Source: Mansonella perstans (lineage: Eukaryota > Nematoda > Chromadorea > Rhabditida > Onchocercidae). From it: 64,000 nucleotides of DNA. The position numbers and the translations under genes are program-made. Below, piece after piece: positions 8,596 to 19,866 of the stretch. Numbering within the stretch: the first letter of the stretch is position 1; each line of letters opens with the position of its first letter. The DNA is taken from contig JBAMDO010000063.1 in the NCBI GenBank assembly GCA_037074765.1, positions 124,001 through 188,000 on the forward strand. The letters are read 5' to 3'. The notes under the pieces were generated by a model that did not search any database, was not told the DNA's origin, and saw only the letters and a program-made list of their open reading frames with translations.

Positions 8596-11500
8596 ATGGC
8601 GACATCACGAGAGTATGCCAATATGCCACAAACAATATTTGACAGAGGTCAGTTGTTCCTATAGTTACCCTTTCATAGTTCATGTCCATATGATGTGGTG
8701 CTTATTCGTTAGCCTCTCTGCTTGAAACGGTTCTGCGAAACCGGTTTTCAACCGAATTTAATTTTTTCACTTCTTGATTAATCGAGAAGTTTAGTTCTGG
8801 TTACTTTTAACATTATGGTTTAAAATGTTCAGTTTTATTTGTTTCGCATGTTGGAAGAAATTTGCTCGGATTTTCGGCAATGATTCTATTAAATTTGAAA
8901 GTAGATAAGTAAAGTGGTTGGTTGTAAGTTATGAATTTCTTTGAAAACAAACCTTGAATTTTTATTTCGGTTACGAAATCTAGTGAATTTCAACCATAAT
9001 TAAGTGCTAATATAGCCTTTTTTATAGTGTATGCATTGATCCCTCGGAATTTCAATGAAAGTGCAGAAGTTAGGAGTGGAAAATTTCTTAGAGAAATCCC
9101 TTAAAGGGTTAATAATGCTGTTGGAAGTTTTTCCATCGGGAAATATGTCAAATTTTAAGTTGTTGTTGTCTGGTCACAAAAAAATGAGTTCAAAAGTTAA
9201 TAAAAATTGTAAATTTAAGATGCTCTCTTTTTAAGCTGAAAGGATAAATCAGGTATATAAGGTGAGGAATGTGGGTTATGGTTATTTTAGAAAGTAGGAT
9301 TTGTAGAATTAGATTAAATTTAAACTTTTAGTTTTCAAAACTGAAGATTTTTTCTATTTAAATTAATAAAATTTTGTTTTCGCGGTTTTGATTTTTTTTA
9401 TTACTTACTATATTGTAGTTTTTTTATTTCGGTCTTAATATTTTTTTTAGGTTTTTAGAGTGGGACCCTTTAAAGAGTTACATTCCAGTATGTTTAGGTA
9501 TTTTATTTATGAGTTGTTATATTTCTTTAGGTTTACATGTTTGGTATTCTTACTTTGTTATTTTAATTTTTTTGAGAGGTGTGCTTTCTTTATTAACTTA
9601 TTTTTGTAGTTTATCTAATTTTAGTTATTATAACAATTATTTTTATCTATTTGTGTTGTTTGTTTTATGTTTTGTTTTTTTGTTTTTTTTTTGATTACGA
9701 CTTTTTTTTTATTATCTAGATTTTAATTTTCTATGTGTATACTGTGATTTTAATTATTACTATACTTTTTGGATTATTTTTTTATTGTTGTTATTTTTAA
9801 ATTTGATTAGATTTAATTTGGGTGGAAAATGTTTTATGCGCGGATTATAATATTAAAATAGATTGTCTATATCTGATTACGGCTCAGCTAGGATTAATAT
9901 TTATTGTTTGGATTTAGTTTAATTAAAATTTCTTTTTTTGGGTCAGAAGATTTTTTCCAGAATTTTATATATGTTTTTAAATTCTTTGTTTTTTCTGCCT
10001 GCGAGTTTTACTTTGACCTATATGTGAAACTATGGTAGTATGTTGGGAATTATATTGATATCACAAATTATTTAAGGTGAGAACAATTAATTAGAAGCAT
10101 AGGACGAATCACATCACTCCCAACTTTCAACTTCATTTCATCTCATTTCCTTTTCTTTAATGTACGCAGCATTGATTTGCTGATTTACTATTAATTATTT
10201 TGGGCGATGAAAAAAAAGCGACAAAATCATTCCGGTTTTTTAGGGATTATTACAATTATTGTTTTCTATCTTGTATGAAATATTTTCATCATGTTTTCAA
10301 TTTTCAAAATTTCTAAATGAAACCTCGATTTTAATTACAGTATTTTTCAATCACAAATTGGATCTAGGCAATTTACCAATCTGATGTGAATGATTAATGG
10401 TTGCGGTTTTTAATACTATTGATTTTCATACCTATGTCGAATAAGTTATTGATAGTCCATTATCATTTGTCAAAAACGACATTGCTTGCAATGATTGATT
10501 TCGATTAGCCAGATTTTTTTATTTTTTTAATTGAACTTTTCAGCAGATAATACAGATTTGGATATAAGCGATGAAATGGAAGAAGTTCGCGAACTGTTGT
10601 ATGAATTAATCAAAACAAACTTTTCATCGGGTGTTATGGCAGAACATTTAGCGAAAGTTTATACGGAAAGGTTGCTGAATTTACACTTTGTTTTTTCTTA
10701 GGTATGTATTGTAATTGATAAATTAGCAAACTTTTCCGTTTCATTTGGCAGGACAGTAAGTATGTTGTTATAATATAATATTCGGTAAACTAAAGAGATG
10801 GTAGTACTTGTTGTCACCTGTTATTTTTTACTGTTTATACTGTTTATTATGTTTATTTTACTGTTTACTGCTGTTTATTTTTAGTCCTGAATTTGAAATA
10901 AACATTCATTTTCAATCTTTTGTTTTTATAATTTCCCATTTATCGAATTTTTCTGCCACGACAAGTAATATATTTTAGAAGTCATTATTCTATTTTTATT
11001 GTTAAAATTCTTGAAAACTATTTTTAAGATATGTAAACAATAATGTAAAGTTTTTCACTTATGATAATTTTTATTCCATTAACAACATACGAAATTCAAG
11101 ATTAACAACCGTAATGTAATTCATTGAGTAAGTTTATAGCAGTTTATATTTATATAAACAGTAAGTTTAGAGTTTGTTTAACAGTATGGATTTTTCCAGC
11201 TATGAAACGCGTGGTTTAGGACCACTGCTTCCGAACAATTGGCTTGATCATGTACGAGTGGCAGAAGAATTTGAAGTGGTTAATCGTGGTCCAATTGCAA
11301 TGGTTTACACACGTCAACGTAATGTTCCACCACTTATCATTGAATCACCATGTAATTCGTTAAGTAAGTTGAGAAGACTTTAACTTTAACGATTGAAAAT
11401 TTGCGCAAATCAAGTTTAGAATACATTATTTATCTCTCTTCCATAATATAAATAACTTATAGAACTACAACTTTTACTTCCACTACTTCTCAATACTATG

Positions 11501-12966
11501 CTGCAACAGAAAAACATATGCTAAATAGTTTCATAAGAAAATAGATTTTGTTTTCGTTTAAATCTATTTTTATTTAATGGAGCTTCCCGATGAGTCCCTT
11601 TTATTTACAATGTCAGTGAATTGGGTAAAGTAGTGAAATGGTTCAATTTCTTTTTCTCTGTAAATCTACCAATGAATCAATAACACGTACTAAAGTTGTA
11701 AGTTTGTTTATAGTAAGATGCCAGGAATCGTATTCATTTTTGTTTCAGTCACAACTACACCTCACTTCATTAAGCATATTCTTACAATCTTTGTTTGTTT
11801 CCTGAGAAAAAGATAGAGAGAGGAATACATTAGCAAAAGCTTTACTTAAACCTTGTCACCGCATCCATAACTCATTGCGACACATTTGTATGCAGTACAT
11901 AAAAACTTTTTGCTTATTGAAATGCGAAGAGATTCACATGTTTTTATTTTCCTCTTAATTCAAATCGAATAAAATGTTTTTCTTCCTTCTTTTTTATTTT
12001 CATTTTTAATTCCTGTTCCACGTTATTTCATTTTCTCATTAAATTTCTTAAGTATATCATTACTGTACGTATCATTTGCAAGAAAAAATTTCTCTTTGTT
12101 CAAATATTTTTTCACTAATTTCCATTAGTTTTAATAACAATGATCGATTGAATTAAGTTGATTGGTTTTGGTAGTGGTGTTACAATTGTGTTGGGCAGAA
12201 TACTGGAAGATAATTTTATTGAATTACCTGATCTATTAGTTCTGACATTAACTGTTCATATTACCTAATTATCTGTTCCTAGTTCTGACAAGAACTGGTG
12301 ACGATTTAGTTGTGGAAGCAGGATGATCTACTACCCCCTTCGAACTGTTTCTGTCACGTCTTTTTTCGAGAGTAAACGCTGTATGGTATTAGTGTCGTAA
12401 AAGTTGAATTTTTATATTTGTGAAATAATTGACATTGTTTTTTTTTTTTTTGTATGAAGAAATATTAAAAAAAAGCTTAACATAATTTCCTTATACAAGA
12501 AATTCCTGCTGATATTATGTTTATCTTTTTTCTTCTAGACATAACGAAGAGTCTTGCATCACCTATATCAAGGAAAACAGCTCGGATTAGGCTTACTGAT
12601 CGAGAGTTGGCTCAGCAGGTAACATCTTTTGATGAATGCTGCTTCAGAAAATTCAATTTTTGCATTACTTTATGTCAACTCAAGAATCATTTAATTAGCT
12701 CTATAAAAGTCTTAATTTTGATAGGGTATTTCTTAAATGGAGTAACGTAGAACTGAGAAAGGCTAACATCAGAACAGTAAAACATTTATCTTGAAAGATT
12801 CAGGAAATGATGCGTTTACTTTTTGGGTGCTTCAAGCAGAGTTTGAGTGGTTGAATAATATATGATGGTGATAACGAGTGGTATTAGTAACGAATGGTAA
12901 TAATGAATAATGAGTAATGAATAATGAATAATGAATAATGAATAATGAATAATGAATAATGAATAA

Positions 12967-13044
<78 letters not shown>

Positions 13045-13170
13045 GTAGTAATAATAATAATAATAGTAATAATAATAATAATGATAATAATAACAATAAT
13101 AATAACAATAATAGTAATAATAATAATAATAATGATAATAATGAATAATAATAATAATAATAATAATAAT

Positions 13171-13201
<31 letters not shown>

Positions 13202-16200
13202 ATAATAAATAATAATAATAAATAATAATATAGTAATAATAATAACAGTAATAATAATGAACATTAATAATAGAGAATAGTGATATTAAATGAAACAGTA
13301 ATAATGATGTTAATGAACTATCAATAATTAACAACGTACGATTTGAATTTTTTTAAATTAATTTTAGATGAAATCAATATTATCATTCGAACCAATCATT
13401 TGTCCGTCAACAGTAAGTGTTATTGTGATGAAATGTGATGAAGGCGCGGCTGATATTTATGTACATTTGGCCGGTACAAGAAATAATTTTGAAGTGCTTC
13501 GATCGGCAATGGATTCATACTACGAAGAGCAGTCTTCCGGTGAAGCAGTGACAGAACCCGAAGTTGGTGGTGTTTATGCGATTCGCGAATCGGATGGACA
13601 TTGGTATAGAGCACTGTTGAAAGTAAGCAAAACTTAAAATTATTAAAAAATTAAATTACGTGGGAGTTTTTATAATTTTTTTATCGTTGTAATAATAAAT
13701 TTCACGACAGAAAATTTCATTCAAAAATTTAAGTGCTAATTGAAATTAAGAAAATGAATTTTATCATTGTTTTAAAATATAGAGAGTTATTCTATATTAA
13801 TAGTTTTTTTTTTTTTTTTAATAGCTTCCTGAATATTTCACATTACTGGATAATGGTCGAATGGTACATGTGAATGGTGCAACGATTCGACGTCTTCATG
13901 CAGAATTTGCGCTTCCAAGGATATATCCCATTTATGCGTTCATTGTTACTTTAGAAAAAAATTGTGATAATGCTCCATCATTATCTATTTTGCGAACTGC
14001 TTGTCACACTCAACTTCCATTACCGGTATAGCTTATTTTGAAAACGGTTGAAATTTTAAAATTTAAGATTGAATTGATTGAAATTAATGAATAGCACTAA
14101 TTCCAAAATCAATAAATATGACATACTTATTGATATATCCCTTTAATTTCGTCGGAAATTTTATTTATTAGCTTTGATTCAGAAGAGAAGTAGTTTACAT
14201 GTCCGAAATAAAAAAAAAAAAAAAAAAAAAGATGAGTTGATGACAGTCTAATGGTACAAGTTAAGTCTAAAGTAATAAATTTTCTCTTTAATTTGATATT
14301 TAAATTGCAGGAGATCTCGTTTGCTTCCTGTCATGCGATTTTCATCACTTGAAATTTGAAAAAAAAAAATTTAAAAATTAAGCATGGTTTTTTTAGATAA
14401 TAAACTTAATAAATGGTTTGATATATGAAAAATTGACTCTAAATTGATATTAAACTTAATGCTTGATGTATGATCGTTGATATTTGATACTTGATACATT
14501 TGATACTAAGCCATTTTCAATACTATAAAAACATTTAAGGATTATATATCAGGTTAATAAAAGAGATGCAAGAGAAAACGAAGTGTACAACATCTTTATT
14601 CTAACCTCGTTTGCAGTCAGCTTTTTAGCTACGATTCTTATCCGCGTATATCGAAAATGGCTTAGTAAAATATAATGTTCAAAGTTCAATTGTATGGATT
14701 GAGGACCGGAAAGAGCCCGAGAAGTAAGTGTTTTTAATTGAATTCAGAAAATTTTCAAAATTTAATCTGACGAAGCGTAAAACTTCATAATATTTTGATT
14801 TCAATTAGATAGAAAATATCACTTTTATTTTACGTTTATTTGCATAGGCTGTTGTCAGTATGTAATTTTTTGAGAAAGTAACAGGTTAATATAATGTTCT
14901 TGACCGTTTCAAAAGAAAAATTATTTAATTGAATGTATGTAAGCGACGTTTTTCAGATTTTAGTTTTCTTACTTATGTCAGAATACGAAATATACTGTAT
15001 GCAATAATCGAAATTTTTAAATGAAGAATTTTTAAAATAAAATTCAAAAATTTATTTATAAGCACAGACAGTACTCATTTTGTTCGAGTAATAGAGAAGA
15101 TAACGTTATTGTATTTGATCTGTATTAAAACAACCGCTCTTTTAAAATGAAATTTTTTGGCGTAATTACAGGAATGTGTTAAAAGTAATACCAGCATTAC
15201 CACAATATCCAGTGACCGCTGGAGAAGTGGAATTAGTTGCCATGGAGTTGAGTGACATGCCAAAGAAACGTTTTGCTGCTCATGTTTTGACTGTATTCGA
15301 TGCCGATAACATTAGCATACGACAAAGCTCGTTTGTGCGTTTCTGTACTGTATTACTTAATACTGTAACTTTCCATCATGAACTTTAATCTCAATATGAG
15401 TGACCATCTCATAAATTCTCACCAAAGAAAACAAAGTGCTGTTCCATTTCAGGATCCGATTCCGGACTACATAGTCAGTGCAGTAAAGCGAGATTCCTTA
15501 GCACAACCATCACCACCACCTTTCAGCGAATTAATACCAGGACGTTTCTATGCTGCTAAATTTCGTCCGGACTCGAATTGGGAACGTGTGCAACTACTTG
15601 GTCCAAGTGCTGTTGATTCTAATTGTTACCGTGTCTATGCCGTTGACATTGGCTTATTCGGTATTGTCCGGAAATCAGATATCCGTCATCTAAGAACTCC
15701 AGTTGGATTACGAAAGATTTTAATGGCGAAATGTAAGGTTAGTGATGTTTTCTGATTTTCTATTCTTGATTTTTGATTCGTGAAATTTCTCAACTGTTCA
15801 ATTCTGAACTATTTTGCTTGATTCACCTCAATGATTATTACAAAAAACATTTTGCTTGTTCGGCTGGCATTTAATATTCCTTCATTTGTTGGTTTCCTCA
15901 TATCACTACGAATAGTTCTTCTATTGCTCTAACTTAATGCATTATCACATTTAAAAAACAATAAAACTTTTTGCGAATTCACAACTCGGAGAAATATTTT
16001 ATTTTTTGTATGGAGAAATGCATTATTCATCTTTGCATTTTTTCAGATAGCAGGAATTAAGCCGAAAAATGGTAGTGAATTATGGTGTCGTGAGGGTCAA
16101 GCAGCGGTATGCAATGTATTAACTAGTGCAAAACATATAGAAGTAGAACCAGTCAGTGATTGGGAATTATTTGGGGATCAAGGTTGTACTATGGTACCAT

Positions 16201-16283
16201 TTGCGACGGTAAAGATTTTCGCAAATGGTAATAATGTTGGTGAAATGATTGTTGAACAGGGATATGCTGAATGTACACAGTGA
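8596..16283 (+). CDS. LOTUS and Tudor domain protein (TDRD5/TDRD7-like; cf. C. elegans LOTR-1), 10 exons
   Basis: LOTUS domains bind and stimulate Vasa-type DEAD-box helicases, and Tudor domains bind methylated arginines. Proteins combining them sit in germ granules and act in small-RNA pathways. Exons: 8596-8647, 10544-10670, 11200-11363, 12539-12618, 13368-13622, 13825-14025, 14629-14723, 15172 to about 15334, 15453-15737, 16047-16283, giving about 552 residues. A LOTUS/OST-HTH-like region covers about residues 24-110 (helix EVRELLYELIKTNFSSG, then AEHLAKVYTER). A first Tudor-like unit spans exons 5-6 (GGVYAIRESDGHWYRALL). A second spans exons 9-10 (LIPGRFYAAKFRPDSNWERV, then RVYAVDIGLFGIVRKSDIRH). 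The donors of exons 2 (GTTGCT) and 8 (GTGCGT) are weak, but their phases fit. An acceptor at 8561-8562 probably receives the spliced leader. The family call is good; one-to-one orthology with LOTR-1 is an inference. Confidence 0.8.
9305..9362 (+). pseudogene. NUMT copy of mitochondrial tRNA-Trp (UCA)
   Basis: An anticodon arm is visible: stem TTAGT (9328-9332), loop TTTCAAA with anticodon TCA (9335-9337), and stem ACTGA (9340-9344). TCA reads UGA as Trp in nematode mitochondria. Ends are approximate. Confidence 0.5.
9419..9850 (+). pseudogene. NUMT copy of mitochondrial nad6 (NADH dehydrogenase subunit 6)
   Basis: With TGA read as Trp and AGA/AGG as Ser, the frame is open for 143 codons up to TAA at 9848-9850, about the normal length of nematode ND6. 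The section at 9458-9640 (EWDPLKSYIPVCLGILFMSC, then LHVWYSYFVILIFL, then LLTYFCSLSNF) has the nematode ND6 pattern. Under the standard code it stops at the TGA at 9695-9697. An in-frame TAG sits just upstream (9416-9418), so the true start is unclear. Confidence 0.8.
9851..9905 (+). pseudogene. NUMT copy of mitochondrial tRNA-Arg (ACG)
   Basis: The anticodon arm is CTGA (9873-9876), loop TTACGGC with anticodon ACG (9879-9881), and TCAG (9884-9887). It lies directly after nad6, as in filarial mtDNA. Ends are approximate. The following 65 bp would be tRNA-Gln; I see TTTTGGG but no clean stem. Confidence 0.6.
9971..10072 (+). pseudogene. NUMT copy of the 5' end of mitochondrial cob (cytochrome b)
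   Basis: From ATG 9971 the mitochondrial code gives 34 codons including LPASFTLTYMWNYGSMLG, which fits the conserved nematode cytochrome b N-terminus (the W-N-x-G-S-M-L-G block). One in-frame TGA codes Trp. Similarity is lost at a TAA (10073-10075), marking the junction with nuclear sequence. Confidence 0.8.
12900..13262. repeat. AATAATG heptamer array grading into a long AAT trinucleotide microsatellite
   Basis: It begins with about ten AATAATG units (about 12904-12973). It then becomes a long run of AAT units to about 13040, followed by an interrupted run with AGT, AAC and GAT variants to about 13262. It lies in intron 4 of the LOTUS-Tudor gene. The poly-Asn, poly-Ile and poly-Leu reading frames here are artefacts of the repeat. 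Confidence 0.95.
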
Positions 16284-19200
16284 TTCTTATATAGCCTTCT
16301 ACATATATCGCGTGTGCTAATATGTTAGTGGAATAACAATTGAACAATGTTATGCTCAACAATATTCAGTGATAACTCTTTTTATATTTTATCATCCTTA
16401 ATATAGCTTTTGGTAGTTGGCATTGATTAGTCATTCTCCTGCAATTTAAAAACTTTGTGAAAAAAAATTTTTTACCGTAAAAATGAAGTTTCAATTTAAA
16501 TATATCACACCAACGTTCTGTTCAAATGTTGGTACATTTAACTGAAATCTGCTCATTACTGAGGATTATTTTGAAGATTTCATAGAATTTAATTTTTGGT
16601 AATATGTGGTGAAAATTTATGGACATAATTCCTATACTAACAACCTATTCTCCGATGACACAGAGTTCAGCATGAACTGTGAATTACGTTTAAGATACAT
16701 TTGCTCTAGCAATTAACATGTTTCGTTTTCTCTCTCTCTCTCTCTCTATTTCTATTTTATAATACCGAGCAATTGTTTCACTACGCTGTTGAAAGGTTTT
16801 CGAATAGAGAAAATTGTGAAGTATAATGTCCTCTTAGTGAAATCAATAGTACTTTTCGATAGGAAATAATATATATCTTATTTATCTATATTTGATTGCA
16901 TTATATTATTTTTCTGTAACTTACTAAATCTGATAATTATAAGATTACTATAATATAATACTAAAAGAAAATATGCCATTACTAGTTTTCTTGATTTTGT
17001 ATTGTACAGATGGGCAGTTAGGCTATTTTCAGAGAATTCGAGGAAGAAGAATTACTGCCACACTCTCTTCAAAAACGAAATGCATAAATACTTTTGAAAT
17101 TATCATAATCTATACAATTTTTGGTTGAATGATAAGATTCGTCTTATCATTCAACCGATCCATTTTTTCGTTGATTTTTTGATTTTAAAAGAAAGAAAAA
17201 GTCCCTTAAAATTTCCAATTTTTTTGCTTTCAGAGTTCCAGTCTTTTTGAAACCCTGATTAAAAACTTATAAAATTTTGATTTTACTTATGTCTGTCAAC
17301 AGATTGAAATGATATGCCTATTTATAGTTATTTCGTGTACTTATAAATACATATGTGAATAGATCCGCATTTGATTCAACTATCGCTTACCATTTACTCG
17401 TTACTTATTGTTTTTGAATAAGTACTCAGATTCTCGTCACAATTAGTATCAAAATTTCGGGATGATGTCAGGTATTTTTTGAGTATGGCAACTTTGGGGA
17501 TGACATAATTTACTGTTTTTACTTCAACTTCTTTCTTCATATGGTACATTCAATGGTGATATGTTTTTGTTGATGAATATGTTGCTCTTTGTTTAAGTGT
17601 CAGATTTTTAGGTAAGCTAAATTAATTGTAGTAATTTTTTTAGATCGCATAATGTGTTAAAAGCGTAATGTGTTTTGTAATGCCCGATGGTTAAATTTGA
17701 AAGTTAAATAATTTATTTGTTCAGTTTTTCATTCATCTCTGTCTTCTGTGTCTAGTTGTTTCAGATTTTGTTTGTTTTAAATTTTTCAAAAGCTCATATT
17801 ATGTGCCTGTCATTTCCATTCTTCTCATAAATCATTTCTTTTCATTCATTTTACTTTCTCTTCAGTAGTTATTTGATTCTTCTCGAAATCAAATTGAATA
17901 TTTTTATACATACTTTAATTTCTACTTATTAATAAGCCTATTCAATTATAATTTGGGAGAGAATGTATAAAGGTAATAAGAAATAACGAAAGACAGCAAG
18001 GAAATTTTGGTAATATAGTCAAACTAGTGAATTCTTTTGAATAACCGCAAGTATAAAGAGATAATAACAATGAAATTAGTTGCATCGAAGTACTTGTGAA
18101 AGTATTTTTCGAATTTTAACTTAGGAAAAGAAGGAAGAGACCTGAAATTTCCAACCAATGAATTGTATCTGCGTTTGATTTATAGGTAATAATATTGTTG
18201 AAATTTGGTACAATGTCTTTCAACTTTTTGACTTTCTTTCTGCTTCTGCTGCTTCATAGTGTTTCCATCAGTTAAATTAATTAGAATTAATTCATTCAAG
18301 TAATTGGTTGGTTCTGTTTTCTGTGTCCAGTTAAAATATGATAAATATGTAAGAATTTGTTTAATTTTTCCAATTTTTGTTTTGTATAGAAATTGTATAT
18401 ATTTCTGTCCATCGCTTACTTTTCATAAAAGTATTGATGATAAAAGTTAAGTTTGGCCTTTGGCCGATATTGCCAGATTCTACAACTATTTTTCCTTTGA
18501 AAGCACCACTAATCAAATATTTTACTGCTAGCGGCATTTGCATTTCATTTAGTTCTCTGAATTTCCAATTGTTCACATTTTAAAATGTTTACTTTGCAGT
18601 TTTTCTTTGAAACTTTTTTTTTCACATTTAAGCAAAGATTGGCGCTAACTTTATGGAGAAAATCTTGATTTCTAATAAATGGCCAAGATTAGTTGTTGAG
18701 ACGAGATGAATTGGCCTGGTTCAGTTCTGACGAAGGTGTCTGTATACCATTCACAGCATGTCTATCCTTTCAAGTGTTTCTTTGTTGTTACTTCATACTT
18801 CCAGCTCTCCATTTTACTAAAACAACTGAGGAATTTTTCAATACAAAAATTCTATACAAATAAAATTACTAAATAGAATCATTTTACTGTATCGAGAAGT
18901 GACAATTTTCTTTTAAATTGTACCAAAATTAATAAAAAAGAAAGCACTTCGAATTCGATTCAATTATACTACAGTTTGGATATTAATATCAAGGCATTTT
19001 GATTCGCATCAAGTTGATTGATCGGAACTATGCTACTAATTACATGCTAATATCTTGATATGGATTTACGAATAATGATCATAATATTGATAGTCATCCA
19101 GTAAATAAAAGTTGAAATTGAAAGCTATAGCGTGACAGTGGCATATCACGTGACAGTGACTGTGATTGTCACATCGTTCTCAACTTAGGTAACAATTATT

Positions 19201-19866
19201 GTCGAATCTTACAATTTATTTTGTTTTTTAATTTTGAAAATTAGAAAGTGAAGGAAGGCGTGGGTGTGCATATTTATGGAAACTTTTTAATTTATTTAAT
19301 AAAATTTCTAAGATAAATGCTATCATTAGTATGCGAATTTTTTTTATGAACTATAATTTTGATTCATTTCTTTGCACTAATCATGACAACAGTTACTGAT
19401 ATATTCGTATCAAAATTTGAAATTTCCAAAGTGAACATTCCTACTGACAACTTACATTTTTTTATTTACTATTGTCGTGTTACTTTAATCAAAAGTTATT
19501 TTTAGAGCATTGCTGCTCATTTTGCTTCTCTGACTTCTTTACCGTCAAATTTTCTCAGATAACTTCTTAGTATTATTTTGGAAATGCATTGAACTTTTCT
19601 TATCTCTATTGAAATTTTGTTTATCATACTTTATTTCTTCACGACCATATCAACATTAGCGGTATCTAGCAGTGGCTATTTTATCTCTCCCTTGCAATTA
19701 TTAATGTTTATTTACTTTAAAAAAAATACAATTACAATATACGCCATAATATTGTAAATAAAATTCATTTTAATTTTAATTTCCAAAATTTTGCATTTGC
19801 AATTTCGATAAGTTCATTTTTTTTAGCAAATATTTCTTTTTGGCTAATCATTTTTTGCTTGTTGAG
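16284..19866. other. Intergenic region, LOTUS-Tudor gene / GalNAc-transferase
   Basis: About 3.6 kb of AT-rich DNA without convincing exons. It contains a short TC run (16730-16747) and a perfect 15-bp hairpin (17123-17156). The frames at 18361-18583 lack any recognisable domain. A splice acceptor TTTTTTTTAG near 19825 lies about 40 bp before the next ATG and could be a trans-splice site. Confidence 0.5.
17123..17156. other. Perfect 15-bp hairpin with TTCG loop
   Basis: GGTTGAATGATAAGA (17123-17137) pairs without mismatch with TCTTATCATTCAACC (17142-17156) across the tetraloop TTCG. It lies about 840 bp beyond the LOTUS-Tudor stop codon. As RNA it would form a very stable stem. The arm is too short for a normal microRNA precursor, and its function is unknown. 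Confidence 0.85.

Larger units (their letters stand above)
9300..10072 (+). pseudogene. Nuclear mitochondrial insertion (NUMT): trnW-nad6-trnR-trnQ-cob start
   Basis: A strikingly T-rich block in intron 1 of the LOTUS-Tudor gene, in the same orientation as that gene. Read with the invertebrate mitochondrial code it holds a tRNA-Trp-like stem-loop, a complete nad6-type frame, a tRNA-Arg anticodon arm, room for tRNA-Gln, and the first 34 codons of cob. That order is the one described for filarial mtDNA after cox1. The 3' breakpoint is near 10072, where the cob frame ends at a TAA; the 5' edge is uncertain, near 9300. Such copies are not expressed as protein because the nuclear code reads TGA as stop. 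Confidence 0.85.

Noticed and set aside
9509..9694. 61-codon hydrophobic plus-strand frame as a nuclear membrane protein
   Set aside because: It is part of the mitochondrial nad6 copy, and its apparent end is a TGA that reads Trp in mitochondria.
12816..13334. Long poly-Ile, poly-Leu and poly-Asn reading frames on both strands
   Set aside because: They are six-frame images of an AAT microsatellite in an intron; no splice-compatible coding frame or non-repeat sequence supports a protein.
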